A DNA stretch of 32,934 nucleotides from Bacteroidetes bacterium UBA4416. Its GTDB lineage: Bacteria; Bacteroidota; Bacteroidia; B-17B0; Aurantibacillaceae. Of the stretch, positions 7,477 to 15,246 are shown in pieces. Within the stretch, counting starts at the first letter, position 1; every line of letters starts with the position of its first letter. The stretch covers positions 10,624 through 43,557 of the forward strand of contig DGQK01000060.1 in the NCBI GenBank assembly GCA_002390745.1, read 5' to 3'. A model generated the notes under the pieces. That model made no database searches. It was not told the origin of the DNA and was given only the letters and a program-made list of their open reading frames with translations. The translations under genes and the position numbers were made by a program.

Positions 7477-8502
7477 CTATTCTCCTGCAAACTGGTTCAA
7501 AAAGCGTACATCGTTCTCGAAGAACAGGCGGAGGTCTTTCACGCGGTATTTGAGCATGGTGATGCGCTCAATGCCCATGCCGAAGGCAAAGCCGCTGTAT
7601 TTTTTGCTGTCGATGCCGCAATTGTCGAGCACCTGTGGATCAACCATGCCGCATCCGAGGATCTCTACCCAGCCGGTGTATTTGCATACGTTGCAGCCGG
7701 AACCCTTGCAGATGGTGCAGCTGATGTCCACCTCGGCGCTTGGTTCTGTAAAAGGGAAATAGCTCGGGCGCATCCGGATTTTGGTTTCGGTGCCGAAGAG
7801 CTCCTTCGCAAAGAAGTTGAGGGTTTGCTTGAGGTCTGCAAATGATACTTTCTCGTCAATATATAAACCTTCCACCTGGTGGAACTGGCAGTGGGCGCGG
7901 GCGCTGATCGCTTCGTTCCGGTATACCCTTCCCGGGGAAATGGTGCGGATAGGCGGCTTCTGGCTTTCCATAATATGCACCTGCACCGATGAGGTTTGCG
8001 TGCGCAGCACCATCTCGGGGTTCAGCTGCACATAGAAGGTGTCCTGCATGTCGCGCGCCGGGTGGTTCTCCGGGGTGTTCAATGCTGTAAAATTATGCCA
8101 GTCGTCTTCAATTTCCCTGCCATCGCTCACCGTAAAGCCGATGCGGGCAAACACGTCGATGATCTGGTTTTTTACCAGTGACAAGGGATGCCTGGAGCCG
8201 GTTTGAACAGCAGGATCGGAAGGAATGGTAAGGTCGATATTTTTAGAGGCGTCTTTGCCGGAAGACTGCTCGAATTTTTCTTTCAGCTCGTTGATCTTGT
8301 CCTGGGCTTTGTTTCTGAGCTCGTTCAGCTTCTGGCCCATTTCCCGTTTTACTTCAGGGGCTACTGTTTTAAAGTCGTCAAACAGGGAGGTGATCTGTCC
8401 TTTTTTGCTCAGCCATTTGATCCGGTATTCTTCTACCTGCTCTTTGCTCTGCGCGGCGAACTCTTCTACTTCCAATAACAGGTTGTTTATTTTTTCTAAC
8501 AT
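7477..8502 (-). CDS. pheS: Phenylalanine-tRNA ligase alpha subunit
   Basis: A 341-residue class II aminoacyl-tRNA synthetase subunit that charges tRNA-Phe as an (alpha-beta)2 complex with PheT. It has an N-terminal coiled-coil arm (1-90), motif 2 (GRVYRNEAISARAHCQFHQVEG, about 191-212) and motif 3 (FGMGIERITMLKYRVKDLR, C-terminal). A Cys cluster CxxC-x4-CxxC at C262, C265, C270 and C273 interrupts the catalytic domain just after FTEPSAEVD. It is absent from the E. coli protein but, as I recall, occurs in other Bacteroidota, and it may bind zinc. pheT is not in the window. The start at 8502 lies a few bases after a good -7 promoter element. Confidence 0.97.
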   Translation of the reverse strand: MLEKINNLLLEVEEFAAQSKEQVEEYRIKWLSKKGQITSLFDDFKTVAPEVKREMGQKLNELRNKAQDKINELKEKFEQSSGKDASKNIDLTIPSDPAVQTGSRHPLSLVKNQIIDVFARIGFTVSDGREIEDDWHNFTALNTPENHPARDMQDTFYVQLNPEMVLRTQTSSVQVHIMESQKPPIRTISPGRVYRNEAISARAHCQFHQVEGLYIDEKVSFADLKQTLNFFAKELFGTETKIRMRPSYFPFTEPSAEVDISCTICKGSGCNVCKYTGWVEILGCGMVDPQVLDNCGIDSKKYSGFAFGMGIERITMLKYRVKDLRLFFENDVRFLNQFAGE

Positions 8503-8521
8503 AATAATTTGATAATAAGCA

Positions 8522-8549
8522 CAAATTTAATCAATTTTAAATAGTGAAA
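8522..8549 (-). promoter_or_regulatory. Candidate pheS promoter
   Basis: On the minus strand TAAATTTG (complement of 8522-8529) exactly matches the Bacteroidota -7 consensus TAnnTTTG. A -33-like TTTC lies about 16-17 nt further upstream, which is somewhat short spacing. The implied transcript start would give a 5' leader of roughly 14 nt for pheS. The element sits inside the 41-nt gap to the divergent gene starting at 8544. Confidence 0.45.
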
Positions 8550-9695
8550 CCGTATTTACTGATAGGCATCTTTCTCTTCTTCTGTGCTTTTTCCGCCAGG
8601 AGCCAGTCAAAGATAAGTTACAAAATCCATGAACAGGATACGATTAATGTGGTTGACAGAGACAGCCTGAGGCAGGGCGTGTGGAAGGAGTTCTGGCCGA
8701 ATGGCGATCTGCGGGAAGAAGTGATCTACAAGAACGGAAAGAAAGAAGGCCTGGAAATTAAATGGTTTGATGAGCCCGATTGCGTAGAGCAGGAGTCGTA
8801 TTACAAAAACGGGCTGCTCGAGGGGCCATCCGTGTATTATTCCAAAAAGTGCAAGAAGGATTTTTTTGAGAACTTTAAAGCCGGCGTCAAAGACGGGCTG
8901 GAGCTTTCGTATTACCCCAGCGGCAATGTGAAGGCGGAGGGCAATTATAAAAAGGGCAACCTCGACGGTTACTACAAGGTTTATGATAAAAAGGGTGCCT
9001 TTGCCTTCGAAAGCCGTACCACGGATGCCGAGGCCGACCTGCAACCTAAGGTAGCGGACACCCTGAATCAGGTGGTGTACAATGTTTTAAAAAAGCATAG
9101 TAAGGAATGGAAGAACAAGCTCATTGTGGCGGACCTTACAGGGAGCATGTACCCTTACGGGCAGCAGATCAGCACCTGGCAGAAATTACATTTCCTGAAA
9201 GATACGATGAGCCAGCATTTTGTGTTCTTCAATGATGGGGACCACAAGCGCGACGATGAAAAAAAGATAGGCGCCACAGGCGGTGTGTACCACTGCAAGG
9301 CGAGGAACATGGAGGAGCTGATCGCAACGATGGAGCTTACGATCAAGAAAGGGCAGGGCGGTGATGCGCCCGAAAACGTGATTGAAGCGATCCTTTACGG
9401 GCTCAACAAAAGCGGTAAGGTCGACGATGTTGTGCTCATTGCCGACAATTGGGCGAAAGCGCGCGACATTAAAATGCTGGCCCGTGTCAAAGTGCCTGTG
9501 CATGTGATCCTTTGCGGCGTGTACGAAGGGATGGAGATCAATGAGGATTACCTGAATATTGCCTATAAAACCAAAGGAAGCCTGCATACCATCGAACAGG
9601 ACATTACCAACCTCATGAAACAATCCTCCGGCAAAAAGTTCAACATCAACGGGGTGGATTACATCATCAAGAACGGCAGCGTAAAAGTGTATTAG
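8544..9695 (+). CDS. Exported protein joining YwqK/MORN-type repeats to a VWA-like domain
   Basis: A 383-residue protein starting at GTG 8544, with no closer ATG before the signal peptide (KPYLLIGIFLFFCAFSARSQ). Residues about 40-165 hold four or five toxin_YwqK/MORN-like repeats of the form xxYKNGxxEGxxxxYY (REEVIYKNGKKEG, ESYYKNGLLEG, ELSYYPSGNVKAEGNYKKG). Residues about 190-375 form a von Willebrand A-like domain with a MIDAS-like D197-L-T199-G-S201-M, a hydrophobic beta strand before it (KLIVA) and later strands KVDDVVLIADN and VPVHVILCGV. VWA domains bind ligands through a divalent metal. Both modules suggest binding outside the cytoplasm, but the partner is unknown. No lipobox or C-terminal sorting domain is evident. 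Confidence 0.85.
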   Translation: MKPYLLIGIFLFFCAFSARSQSKISYKIHEQDTINVVDRDSLRQGVWKEFWPNGDLREEVIYKNGKKEGLEIKWFDEPDCVEQESYYKNGLLEGPSVYYSKKCKKDFFENFKAGVKDGLELSYYPSGNVKAEGNYKKGNLDGYYKVYDKKGAFAFESRTTDAEADLQPKVADTLNQVVYNVLKKHSKEWKNKLIVADLTGSMYPYGQQISTWQKLHFLKDTMSQHFVFFNDGDHKRDDEKKIGATGGVYHCKARNMEELIATMELTIKKGQGGDAPENVIEAILYGLNKSGKVDDVVLIADNWAKARDIKMLARVKVPVHVILCGVYEGMEINEDYLNIAYKTKGSLHTIEQDITNLMKQSSGKKFNINGVDYIIKNGSVKVY

Positions 9696-9745
9696 AACAT
9701 TGCGACGGATATGTTCTGTCTTCCAAAAAGTCTAATAGTAAGTGG

Positions 9746-9776
9746 TTTGCACCAGGAAACACATCGTATAAATTTA
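9746..9776 (+). promoter_or_regulatory. Candidate ribF promoter
   Basis: TTTG (9746-9749), 19 nt spacer, TAAATTTA (9769-9776). This fits the Bacteroidota TTTG-N19-TAnnTTTG pattern at all but the last base. It lies about 47 nt upstream of the ribF GTG. Confidence 0.5.
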
Positions 9777-9822
9777 AACAGGCAATTGGTATAAATACCT
9801 ATCTTTACACCTTGAATTTTTT

Positions 9823-10755
9823 GTGCAGGTACACCACCATATAGAGGGGCTGAAAGAGGTCAAAGATTCCATCGTAACGATAGGAACCTTCGACGGCGTG
9901 CACCTGGGGCACCAAAAGATCATCAAGCGCCTGACGGACCTGAAGGAAAAAGAAGGCGGAGAAACCGTGTTGTTTACGTTCGATCCGCATCCGCGGAAGG
10001 TGTTATTTCCCGATCAGACGGATCTGAAGCTGATCACGACCACGGATGAGAAATGCGGGCTGCTCGCAAAGCTGGGTATCGACCACGTGTTGGTGTTCCC
10101 GTTCACAAAAGCCTTTTCGCAGATGCACGCCACGGAATACATCTCTGAGATCATCGCCAAAGGCCTTCATACCAAAAGCCTCGTGATCGGCTATGACCAC
10201 CGTTTCGGCAGCAACCGCGAAGGGAATATCGATACGCTGAAAGCATTAAGCAGCACCTACCACTTTAGCGTGGAGGAGATCCCGGCACAGGAGATCAACC
10301 AGCTCAACATCAGCAGCACGCGCATCCGCAAGGCCATCGAAGAAGGCGATGTAGAAACGGCTAATGCCTTTCTAGGGTATGCGTTCTTTGTAACGGGTGT
10401 AGTGGTGAAGGGAAAGCAGCTGGGAAGAACCATCGGCTATCCTACAGCCAATATTCAGCTGGCCGATGCCGATAAGCTTATCCCGAAGATCGGCGTTTAT
10501 GCCGTCAATGTGGAGCTTGATTCCGTTAGCTATAAAGGCATGCTCAATGTGGGTGTCAACCCCACAACCGACAGCGATAACCGCATCAAGATCGAGGTGA
10601 ATATCTTCGATTTTAATGAAGAGATCTATGGCCGCTCGCTCAGGGTAGAATTTGTTAAATGGATCAGGAATGAGGAAAAATTTGCTAACTTAGAGGAGCT
10701 TAAGCAGGCCCTTGCGAATGATAAAATTGCCTGCGCCGCTATTTTAAATGCCTGA
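9823..10755 (+). CDS. ribF: Bifunctional riboflavin kinase / FAD synthetase
   Basis: A 310-residue enzyme converting riboflavin to FMN and then FAD in the cytoplasm. The N-terminal nucleotidyltransferase domain shows GTFDGVHLGH (residues 21-30) and the ISSTRIR motif (about 165-171). The C-terminal riboflavin kinase domain begins near residue 185 and has GRTIGYPTAN (about 199-208) and the late ExxxF (EVNIFDFNEEIYGRSLRVEF). The start is GTG at 9823, the only plausible in-frame start before the conserved N-terminus, and length is normal for the family. The LRR gene follows after 2 nt, so they share a transcript. Confidence 0.96.
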   Translation: MQVHHHIEGLKEVKDSIVTIGTFDGVHLGHQKIIKRLTDLKEKEGGETVLFTFDPHPRKVLFPDQTDLKLITTTDEKCGLLAKLGIDHVLVFPFTKAFSQMHATEYISEIIAKGLHTKSLVIGYDHRFGSNREGNIDTLKALSSTYHFSVEEIPAQEINQLNISSTRIRKAIEEGDVETANAFLGYAFFVTGVVVKGKQLGRTIGYPTANIQLADADKLIPKIGVYAVNVELDSVSYKGMLNVGVNPTTDSDNRIKIEVNIFDFNEEIYGRSLRVEFVKWIRNEEKFANLEELKQALANDKIACAAILNA

Positions 10756-10757
10756 TT

Positions 10758-11381
10758 ATGGAAAAGAATGCTGCTGTTGCTCCTTATAAAACCGTTTTCC
10801 TCACCCTCTTTTTTTTCTTTGCGCTATCCCTGGCTAAAGCCCAGCTTCTGGACTCGGTAGCGCTGGCTGCGGCCCCCACCTATACCAATTTGCAGGAAGC
10901 GCTGAAGGAGCCCGACCAGGTACTGAAGCTCGTGCTGCGCAAGCAACATCTGAAAGCCTTTCCGAATGAGATCCTCCGGCTGAAGAAACTGCAATACCTC
11001 GATATCAGTAAAAATTCAATCAGCGAATTACCCGACAGCATCGGCGTGTTGAAAGACCTTCAATATTTCGCTTGTAGCAAAACCGGGCTGAAAACCCTGC
11101 CTAAGGAGATCGGCAAGCTCGAAAACCTTAGCTACCTGAACCTGAATCAGAACGACCTGCAATACCTGCCACCGCAAATCGGGAACCTCGAAAAGCTCCA
11201 GATCCTTGACTTGTGGAGCAACAGTTTTGAGGAATACCCGAACACACTATCCGGCCTGAAATCGCTGAGGGTGATCGACCTTCGGAATATCCTCATCAGC
11301 GAAGAAACGCAAACCAATCTCAAAGGCCAGATGCCGCATGCCATCGTGCACATGTCGCCGAGCTGCAAGTGCAAGTGGTAA
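10758..11381 (+). CDS. Exported leucine-rich-repeat protein
   Basis: A 207-residue protein with a short N-terminal extension, then a signal-like hydrophobic stretch (VFLTLFFFFALSLAKAQ). It carries about five bacterial-type LRRs of ~23 residues: LKKLQYLDISKNSISELPDSIG, LKDLQYFACSKTGLKTLPKEIG, LENLSYLNLNQNDLQYLPPQIG, LEKLQILDLWSNSFEEYPNTL and LKSLRVIDLRNI. LRR solenoids bind proteins. The mature protein would be periplasmic or surface-exposed. The C-terminus ends in SPSCKCKW, a paired-Cys tail. It is spaced 2 nt after ribF and so is likely translationally linked to it, although no functional link is obvious. Confidence 0.88.
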   Translation: MEKNAAVAPYKTVFLTLFFFFALSLAKAQLLDSVALAAAPTYTNLQEALKEPDQVLKLVLRKQHLKAFPNEILRLKKLQYLDISKNSISELPDSIGVLKDLQYFACSKTGLKTLPKEIGKLENLSYLNLNQNDLQYLPPQIGNLEKLQILDLWSNSFEEYPNTLSGLKSLRVIDLRNILISEETQTNLKGQMPHAIVHMSPSCKCKW

Positions 11382-11469
11382 CGCAAGAACAGGTTCAAAA
11401 CTGAGCGCATGAGGTTTAATTGATCGCGAAAATACCAAACAAGAGAAGGCAACTGTTTTACAGCCGGCT

Positions 11470-11931
11470 ATGTCAGTCATTACTATAAAAAAGATAGAAT
11501 CTGAAAACGAATTAAAATTCTGTGCGGATATTCTTGTGGATGCCTATAATGGCGAACCCTGGAATGACGAATGGACCAGGGATAAGGCTCTGGAGAAGTT
11601 GGTCTGCTTTTTCCATTCGCCAAAGTTTCATGGTTGGATGGCTTTTGAGAATAATAAGCTTTCCGGCTGTTGCGTAGGAAACATTGAGCCTTATTTTTCC
11701 GGTGATTACTTCTACCTTAAGGAAATGTTTGTGCTTACTAAATTCCAAAAGAAAGGCATTGGTAAAGCCATGATGTCTGCTCTCCGGGAGTTTTTGTCAG
11801 AAATCAATATCGATACAATCATTCTTTTTACCGCGAAAGATTTTTTCCCTTTCGACTTTTATCTGAAAACCGGATTTTCAGAAATGGAGGGTATGCGAAT
11901 GATGAGCTTATCGAAAGATAACCAGGCGTAA
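11470..11931 (+). CDS. GNAT-family N-acetyltransferase
   Basis: A 153-residue cytoplasmic acyltransferase of the Gcn5-related fold. Motif A is visible as FYLKEMFVLTKFQKKGIGKAMMSAL, where QKKGIGKA is the acetyl-CoA pyrophosphate-binding loop. The N-terminal region (FCADILVDAYNGEPWNDEWTRDKALEKL) matches the start often seen in small-molecule or aminoglycoside-type GNATs, and the end (DFYLKTGFSEMEGMRMMSL) gives motif B. The substrate cannot be named from sequence. It stands 88 nt after the LRR gene and converges with the RmlD-like gene. Confidence 0.88.
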   Translation: MSVITIKKIESENELKFCADILVDAYNGEPWNDEWTRDKALEKLVCFFHSPKFHGWMAFENNKLSGCCVGNIEPYFSGDYFYLKEMFVLTKFQKKGIGKAMMSALREFLSEINIDTIILFTAKDFFPFDFYLKTGFSEMEGMRMMSLSKDNQA

Positions 11932-11975
11932 CAAACCTTTGGCCGGAAAACCGTTTAGTATTCTAAGCAGCCTCT

Positions 11976-12908
11976 TCAGGAAGTCATTTGCTTCAGCTGC
12001 TCTTCCAGGAACTTGATCCCTTCTACAAAGGTGTGCGGCTTGTAGCCTAACTCCCGTTTGGCCTTATCGATGATGAAACCCGTGATGGGCGGGCGTTTTG
12101 CGGGTTGCCTGATATCTTCCGATTTTGCAGGTTTGATGAGCGACTTGTCGAGCTTGTAATAATCGGCCACGAGGTGCGCTACTTCGAGGATGCTTAAAAA
12201 ATCGCTGCCCGAAATATTGTAAATGCCCTGCGCTTTTTTGTCCGCAATAAGGATACAGCCGTCTGCCAGGTCTTCGGCCAGCGTTGGTGTGCGGAACTGG
12301 TCGTCCACCACGTTGATGGATTTGCCCTGCTCGAGGTTCTGTTTTACCCACAGCACAATATTGCTTCGGCTCATATTGTCCACAATGCCATACACGAGTA
12401 CCGTGCGGACCATTGCCCAGTGCAGGCGCGACGATTCCACGATCTTTTCCGCTGCCAGCTTGCTTTCGCCGTAATAGCTCAGCGGTTTTCTCTCCGCGTT
12501 CTCATCCAGGGGGCCATGTGTGCCGTCAAATAAAAAATCGGTGGACAGGTGGATAAAGTGCGGCCTGTAGGAAGGATCCTGATCCTGGAGTGTTTCCAGC
12601 ACCTTTACCTGGTTCGCAACCGCTGTCACATTCAGCAGCCAGCAGTTGTCGCGGTCGGTTTCGCAGGCATCCACGTTGGTCATGGCAGCCGTGTTGATCA
12701 CCACATCGGGCTTGTACTTCGTAAATACCGCTTCCACATTTCCGTAATCGGTAATGTCGAGAGCGGCATATTCGTAACCGCTTTTGCTTACCAGACGGTT
12801 TTCGCCGCGGGCAGTGGCAATGCAGCTGATGCCGGTCCTCTCTTTCAGTTTGTAAACGAGTTTCTGCCCCAATAAACCGTTGGAGCCTGTGATCAGAATT
12901 TTTTGCAT
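11976..12908 (-). CDS. RmlD-like NAD(P)-dependent sugar-nucleotide reductase (extended SDR)
   Basis: A 310-residue protein from ATG 12908 (MQKILITGSNGLLGQKLVYKL). A longer frame to 13127 overlaps the hydrolase gene on the same strand and is rejected. The Rossmann glycine motif is G8xxG11xxG14. The catalytic YxxxK is Y146-GES-K150, with the preceding STDFLFDG motif typical of RmlD/dTDP-4-dehydrorhamnose reductase and of the MAT2B-like group. No other rml genes are in the window, so the substrate is uncertain, and RfbD-like names would be only a family label. It lies 43 nt downstream of the alpha/beta hydrolase on the same strand. Confidence 0.9.
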   Translation of the reverse strand: MQKILITGSNGLLGQKLVYKLKERTGISCIATARGENRLVSKSGYEYAALDITDYGNVEAVFTKYKPDVVINTAAMTNVDACETDRDNCWLLNVTAVANQVKVLETLQDQDPSYRPHFIHLSTDFLFDGTHGPLDENAERKPLSYYGESKLAAEKIVESSRLHWAMVRTVLVYGIVDNMSRSNIVLWVKQNLEQGKSINVVDDQFRTPTLAEDLADGCILIADKKAQGIYNISGSDFLSILEVAHLVADYYKLDKSLIKPAKSEDIRQPAKRPPITGFIIDKAKRELGYKPHTFVEGIKFLEEQLKQMTS

Positions 12909-12951
12909 GTGTAAATATACAAAAAACGCGCGATGGTAAAAGGAAGTAGCC

Positions 12952-14058
12952 TCAGGCTTTGGCGATGAAATCAAGCAGCACTTCCCTGAAGTTTTGCTCA
13001 AACTCAATGTGAGGGGAGTGGCCGCAGTTTTCAAAAACCACTTCGCGGTAGCTTCCTCCGTTTTGTTGGTATGCTTCCAGCAATGTGCGCATTTGGGTAA
13101 CCATCGGCTGGGGAGGATGGGTTTCATTACCAGGCCAGCCCGGTATCGCGCCCATTTTTCCGAGGTTATTCACGTCCAGGAAAGAAGCGTCGGAAACGAT
13201 CAGGTCGAGGGCGCCGCGGATCCAGAGCACCGGGATCTTCAGGTTCTTGTAGGCAAAAGCGGTGAGGTTGCAATACTTGGCCGAGATCGCATTGTTGACG
13301 CCCTTATCGCCCGGGGCCATGCCGGGCCAGTGGGCCGTAGGCAGCGAATTGCCGGGGTAGTTGCTTTCTCCCAGCCTGGTAAAGAACATAGCATCTGTAT
13401 AAAAATCTTCGGTGGCCTGGTCGATGATGCCGCGCTGCAGCAGCGTTTTCCCATCCGGCATGTGGAAGTAGAGGCCGTTCATGGTGGAGCGGCAATAGAA
13501 CTGTGGGCTTGCTTTCATGCCTTCCGGTTGCGAAGACGGAAGTTTCTCATCCTGCGTGCGGATGCTGTCGATAAAGGCAGGATTCACGGCACCGCCGCCG
13601 CTTCCCGCAAAATCATCATCGCTCTTTTTTAATTCGAGGCCGCTGTTGATGGAGGCACCGAAGCCGAAAGGCGACATCGGCGATTCCAGGGTAAGCGAGG
13701 CAACATGCTCCGGGTGATCTGTGACCATTTGAAGGATCACGCCACCACCCAGCGACCAGCCGAGGAGGTGAACCTTCTTATGTTCGGGGTTCATGGCTGT
13801 GATAAAATGATACAGGTCTTCCGAAAAATCTTTTACGCCTTTGGTAGCGTCGATGCCTTTGGTCTCCGAATCGCCATAGCCGCGCATATCCGGCGCCACA
13901 TAGTGATGCGATGCGCCGAGCTTCTCCATGAAAGGCTTGAAGAAGGCAGAAGACGAAACATTGCCGTGCAGCAATACCACCAGGTCTTTCGATGGATCGC
14001 CGCATTCGAGGTAATGAGTATTCAAAGACAGGGTTTGAATGAATTTGGATTGTACCAT
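12952..14058 (-). CDS. Alpha/beta-fold hydrolase
   Basis: A 368-residue hydrolase without a signal peptide. Visible motifs are the oxyanion-hole strand LVVLLHGN (about 26-33), the nucleophile elbow GWSLGG with S102, an acid in IRGALDLIVSD (D285 or D290) and the catalytic His in ENCGHSPHIE (H347 most likely). A large cap insertion (about residues 130-270) contains a Gly-rich stretch AGSGGGA. The substrate is unknown. Epoxide hydrolases, haloperoxidase-like enzymes and esterases share this pattern. The AraC regulator gene ends 6 nt upstream, so hydrolase expression is probably tied to it. Confidence 0.9.
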   Translation of the reverse strand: MVQSKFIQTLSLNTHYLECGDPSKDLVVLLHGNVSSSAFFKPFMEKLGASHHYVAPDMRGYGDSETKGIDATKGVKDFSEDLYHFITAMNPEHKKVHLLGWSLGGGVILQMVTDHPEHVASLTLESPMSPFGFGASINSGLELKKSDDDFAGSGGGAVNPAFIDSIRTQDEKLPSSQPEGMKASPQFYCRSTMNGLYFHMPDGKTLLQRGIIDQATEDFYTDAMFFTRLGESNYPGNSLPTAHWPGMAPGDKGVNNAISAKYCNLTAFAYKNLKIPVLWIRGALDLIVSDASFLDVNNLGKMGAIPGWPGNETHPPQPMVTQMRTLLEAYQQNGGSYREVVFENCGHSPHIEFEQNFREVLLDFIAKA

Positions 14059-14064
14059 AGCGTG

Positions 14065-14994
14065 TCAGTGTTTGGTTAATGCGTTGAGGCGGTATTGTTT
14101 GGGCGTGACACCTTCCATTTTCTTGAAGAGGCGGATAAAATAGTTGACATCCTGGAAACCGGCCTCCGTGCTGATGGAGGCGATTTTTTCGGAAGAGTTC
14201 AGCAGAAGCTTTTTGGCCATCATCATCTTTTCCTGCAGGATAAACTCGATAGGGCTCAGGCCGAGTTCGCGCTTGAACGCCCTGTAGAATGTAGACTTGC
14301 TCATGTAAGCCTTGTTACTGAGCTCTTCGATGCTGATGGTATCCGAGAGGTGTTGCTTGATATAGGCAATGACAAAGGCCAGCGGGTTGCTCGTGTGCTC
14401 GTCCAGGTAATGGGTATGTGCATGATTGAGGTTTTGCACCTGCATGATGCGGAACAGCAGCTCCTTGACAGCCAGGTCGGCGAGTACATCTTTGCCCGGG
14501 GAACTACTGGTACATACGGAGATCAGCTTATTGATGAGAAGGGCGATCTCCTCATTATTGTAAAAATGGTATTGCTGATGATCGAGCTTCCAGTCCTGGC
14601 GGCCCGAATCCTTCGGGAAGTTTTCATTGAGGTACTGGATCGTTTTCTTGATGTGCTCCCCGTCGATGGCCAGGGCAGTACACTGTGTGGGATTCCGCAT
14701 ATCGGCTTCCGGGAAGTCGATGCGCATGGTGGTGTTTGCCGGTACGATCACCGATTCGCCGGGCAGGTAGTCAAAGCCCTCGCGGTCGAACAGGTGCATG
14801 ACTTTTTTGCCACGCAGCATGCTCGTAATAACAAAGTCGTTGAACGTAAGCGGAACCAGGAAAGAAGCGGCATGTGTTTCGAAAACGTTCAGCTCACAGG
14901 AATTGAGCGTATAAGCCGTTTTGTTCTCTACCAGCGTTTGTAAATGGCGTTGGTCTGATAAGGCAACGGCTTGTAAGGAATGCTTGCTGATCAT
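14065..14994 (-). CDS. AraC-family transcriptional regulator
   Basis: A 309-residue regulator with an N-terminal cupin-like sensor domain of the AraC_N type (residues ~1-190, including YLPGESVIVPANTTMRIDFPEA) and a C-terminal double helix-turn-helix (about 205-305): TISIEELSNKAYMSKSTFYRAFKREL, then IASISTEAGFQDVNYFIRLFKKMEGVTPKQYR. It is divergent from the aldehyde dehydrogenase/DUF779 pair across 252 nt and leads the hydrolase gene. This arrangement suggests it controls both sides in response to an alcohol- or aldehyde-type signal. That signal is inference from context. A good promoter lies at 15036-15067. Confidence 0.92.
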   Translation of the reverse strand: MISKHSLQAVALSDQRHLQTLVENKTAYTLNSCELNVFETHAASFLVPLTFNDFVITSMLRGKKVMHLFDREGFDYLPGESVIVPANTTMRIDFPEADMRNPTQCTALAIDGEHIKKTIQYLNENFPKDSGRQDWKLDHQQYHFYNNEEIALLINKLISVCTSSSPGKDVLADLAVKELLFRIMQVQNLNHAHTHYLDEHTSNPLAFVIAYIKQHLSDTISIEELSNKAYMSKSTFYRAFKRELGLSPIEFILQEKMMMAKKLLLNSSEKIASISTEAGFQDVNYFIRLFKKMEGVTPKQYRLNALTKH

Positions 14995-15035
14995 GGCTTT
15001 GAATTAAAAACAGGATAACATAAAACGGCCTCTAA

Positions 15036-15067
15036 CAAACTTATTAAAAACAAAACGCAAATGCAAT
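15036..15067 (-). promoter_or_regulatory. Candidate araC-type regulator promoter
   Basis: On the minus strand ATTG (complement of 15064-15067), a 20-nt spacer and TAAGTTTG (complement of 15036-15043) match the Bacteroidota TTTG-N19-21-TAnnTTTG consensus, with an exact -7 element. The implied 5' leader is roughly 36 nt. Confidence 0.55.
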
Positions 15068-15180
15068 GGAATGAGGTGAAATTGATTTTTCGGGGATGCA
15101 TTTGAATGAAATGTGCTATTGTTGCCATTTTGATGCTACCAAAAAATCACAATGACCTTTGCCTGCTATTTAATGACAGT

Positions 15181-15211
15181 TTTGTGCTAACGGTTCGGCT
15201 TCATAATTTAT
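15181..15211 (+). promoter_or_regulatory. Candidate aldehyde dehydrogenase promoter
   Basis: TTTG (15181-15184), exactly 19 nt, then TAATTTAT (15204-15211), a 6 of 8 match to the expected -7 window, 35 nt before the ATG. An imperfect -7 would fit a promoter that needs an activator such as the divergent AraC protein. Confidence 0.4.
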
Positions 15212-15246
15212 TTACTTGCCCCGACTAACTATTAAAAACACAGATC

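Noticed and set aside
8544..9695. Calling the YwqK-repeat protein an antitoxin
   Set aside because: It has a signal peptide and a VWA-like domain, and the adjacent genes are pheS and ribF. No toxin partner is present.
12906..12919. TATATTTA as a promoter for the RmlD-like gene
   Set aside because: It would place the transcript start inside the start codon region and no -33 TTG is present. Read-through from the hydrolase gene is simpler.
12909..13127. N-terminal extension of the RmlD-like gene
   Set aside because: It would overlap the alpha/beta hydrolase coding region in another frame and precede the true Rossmann start MQKILITGSNG.
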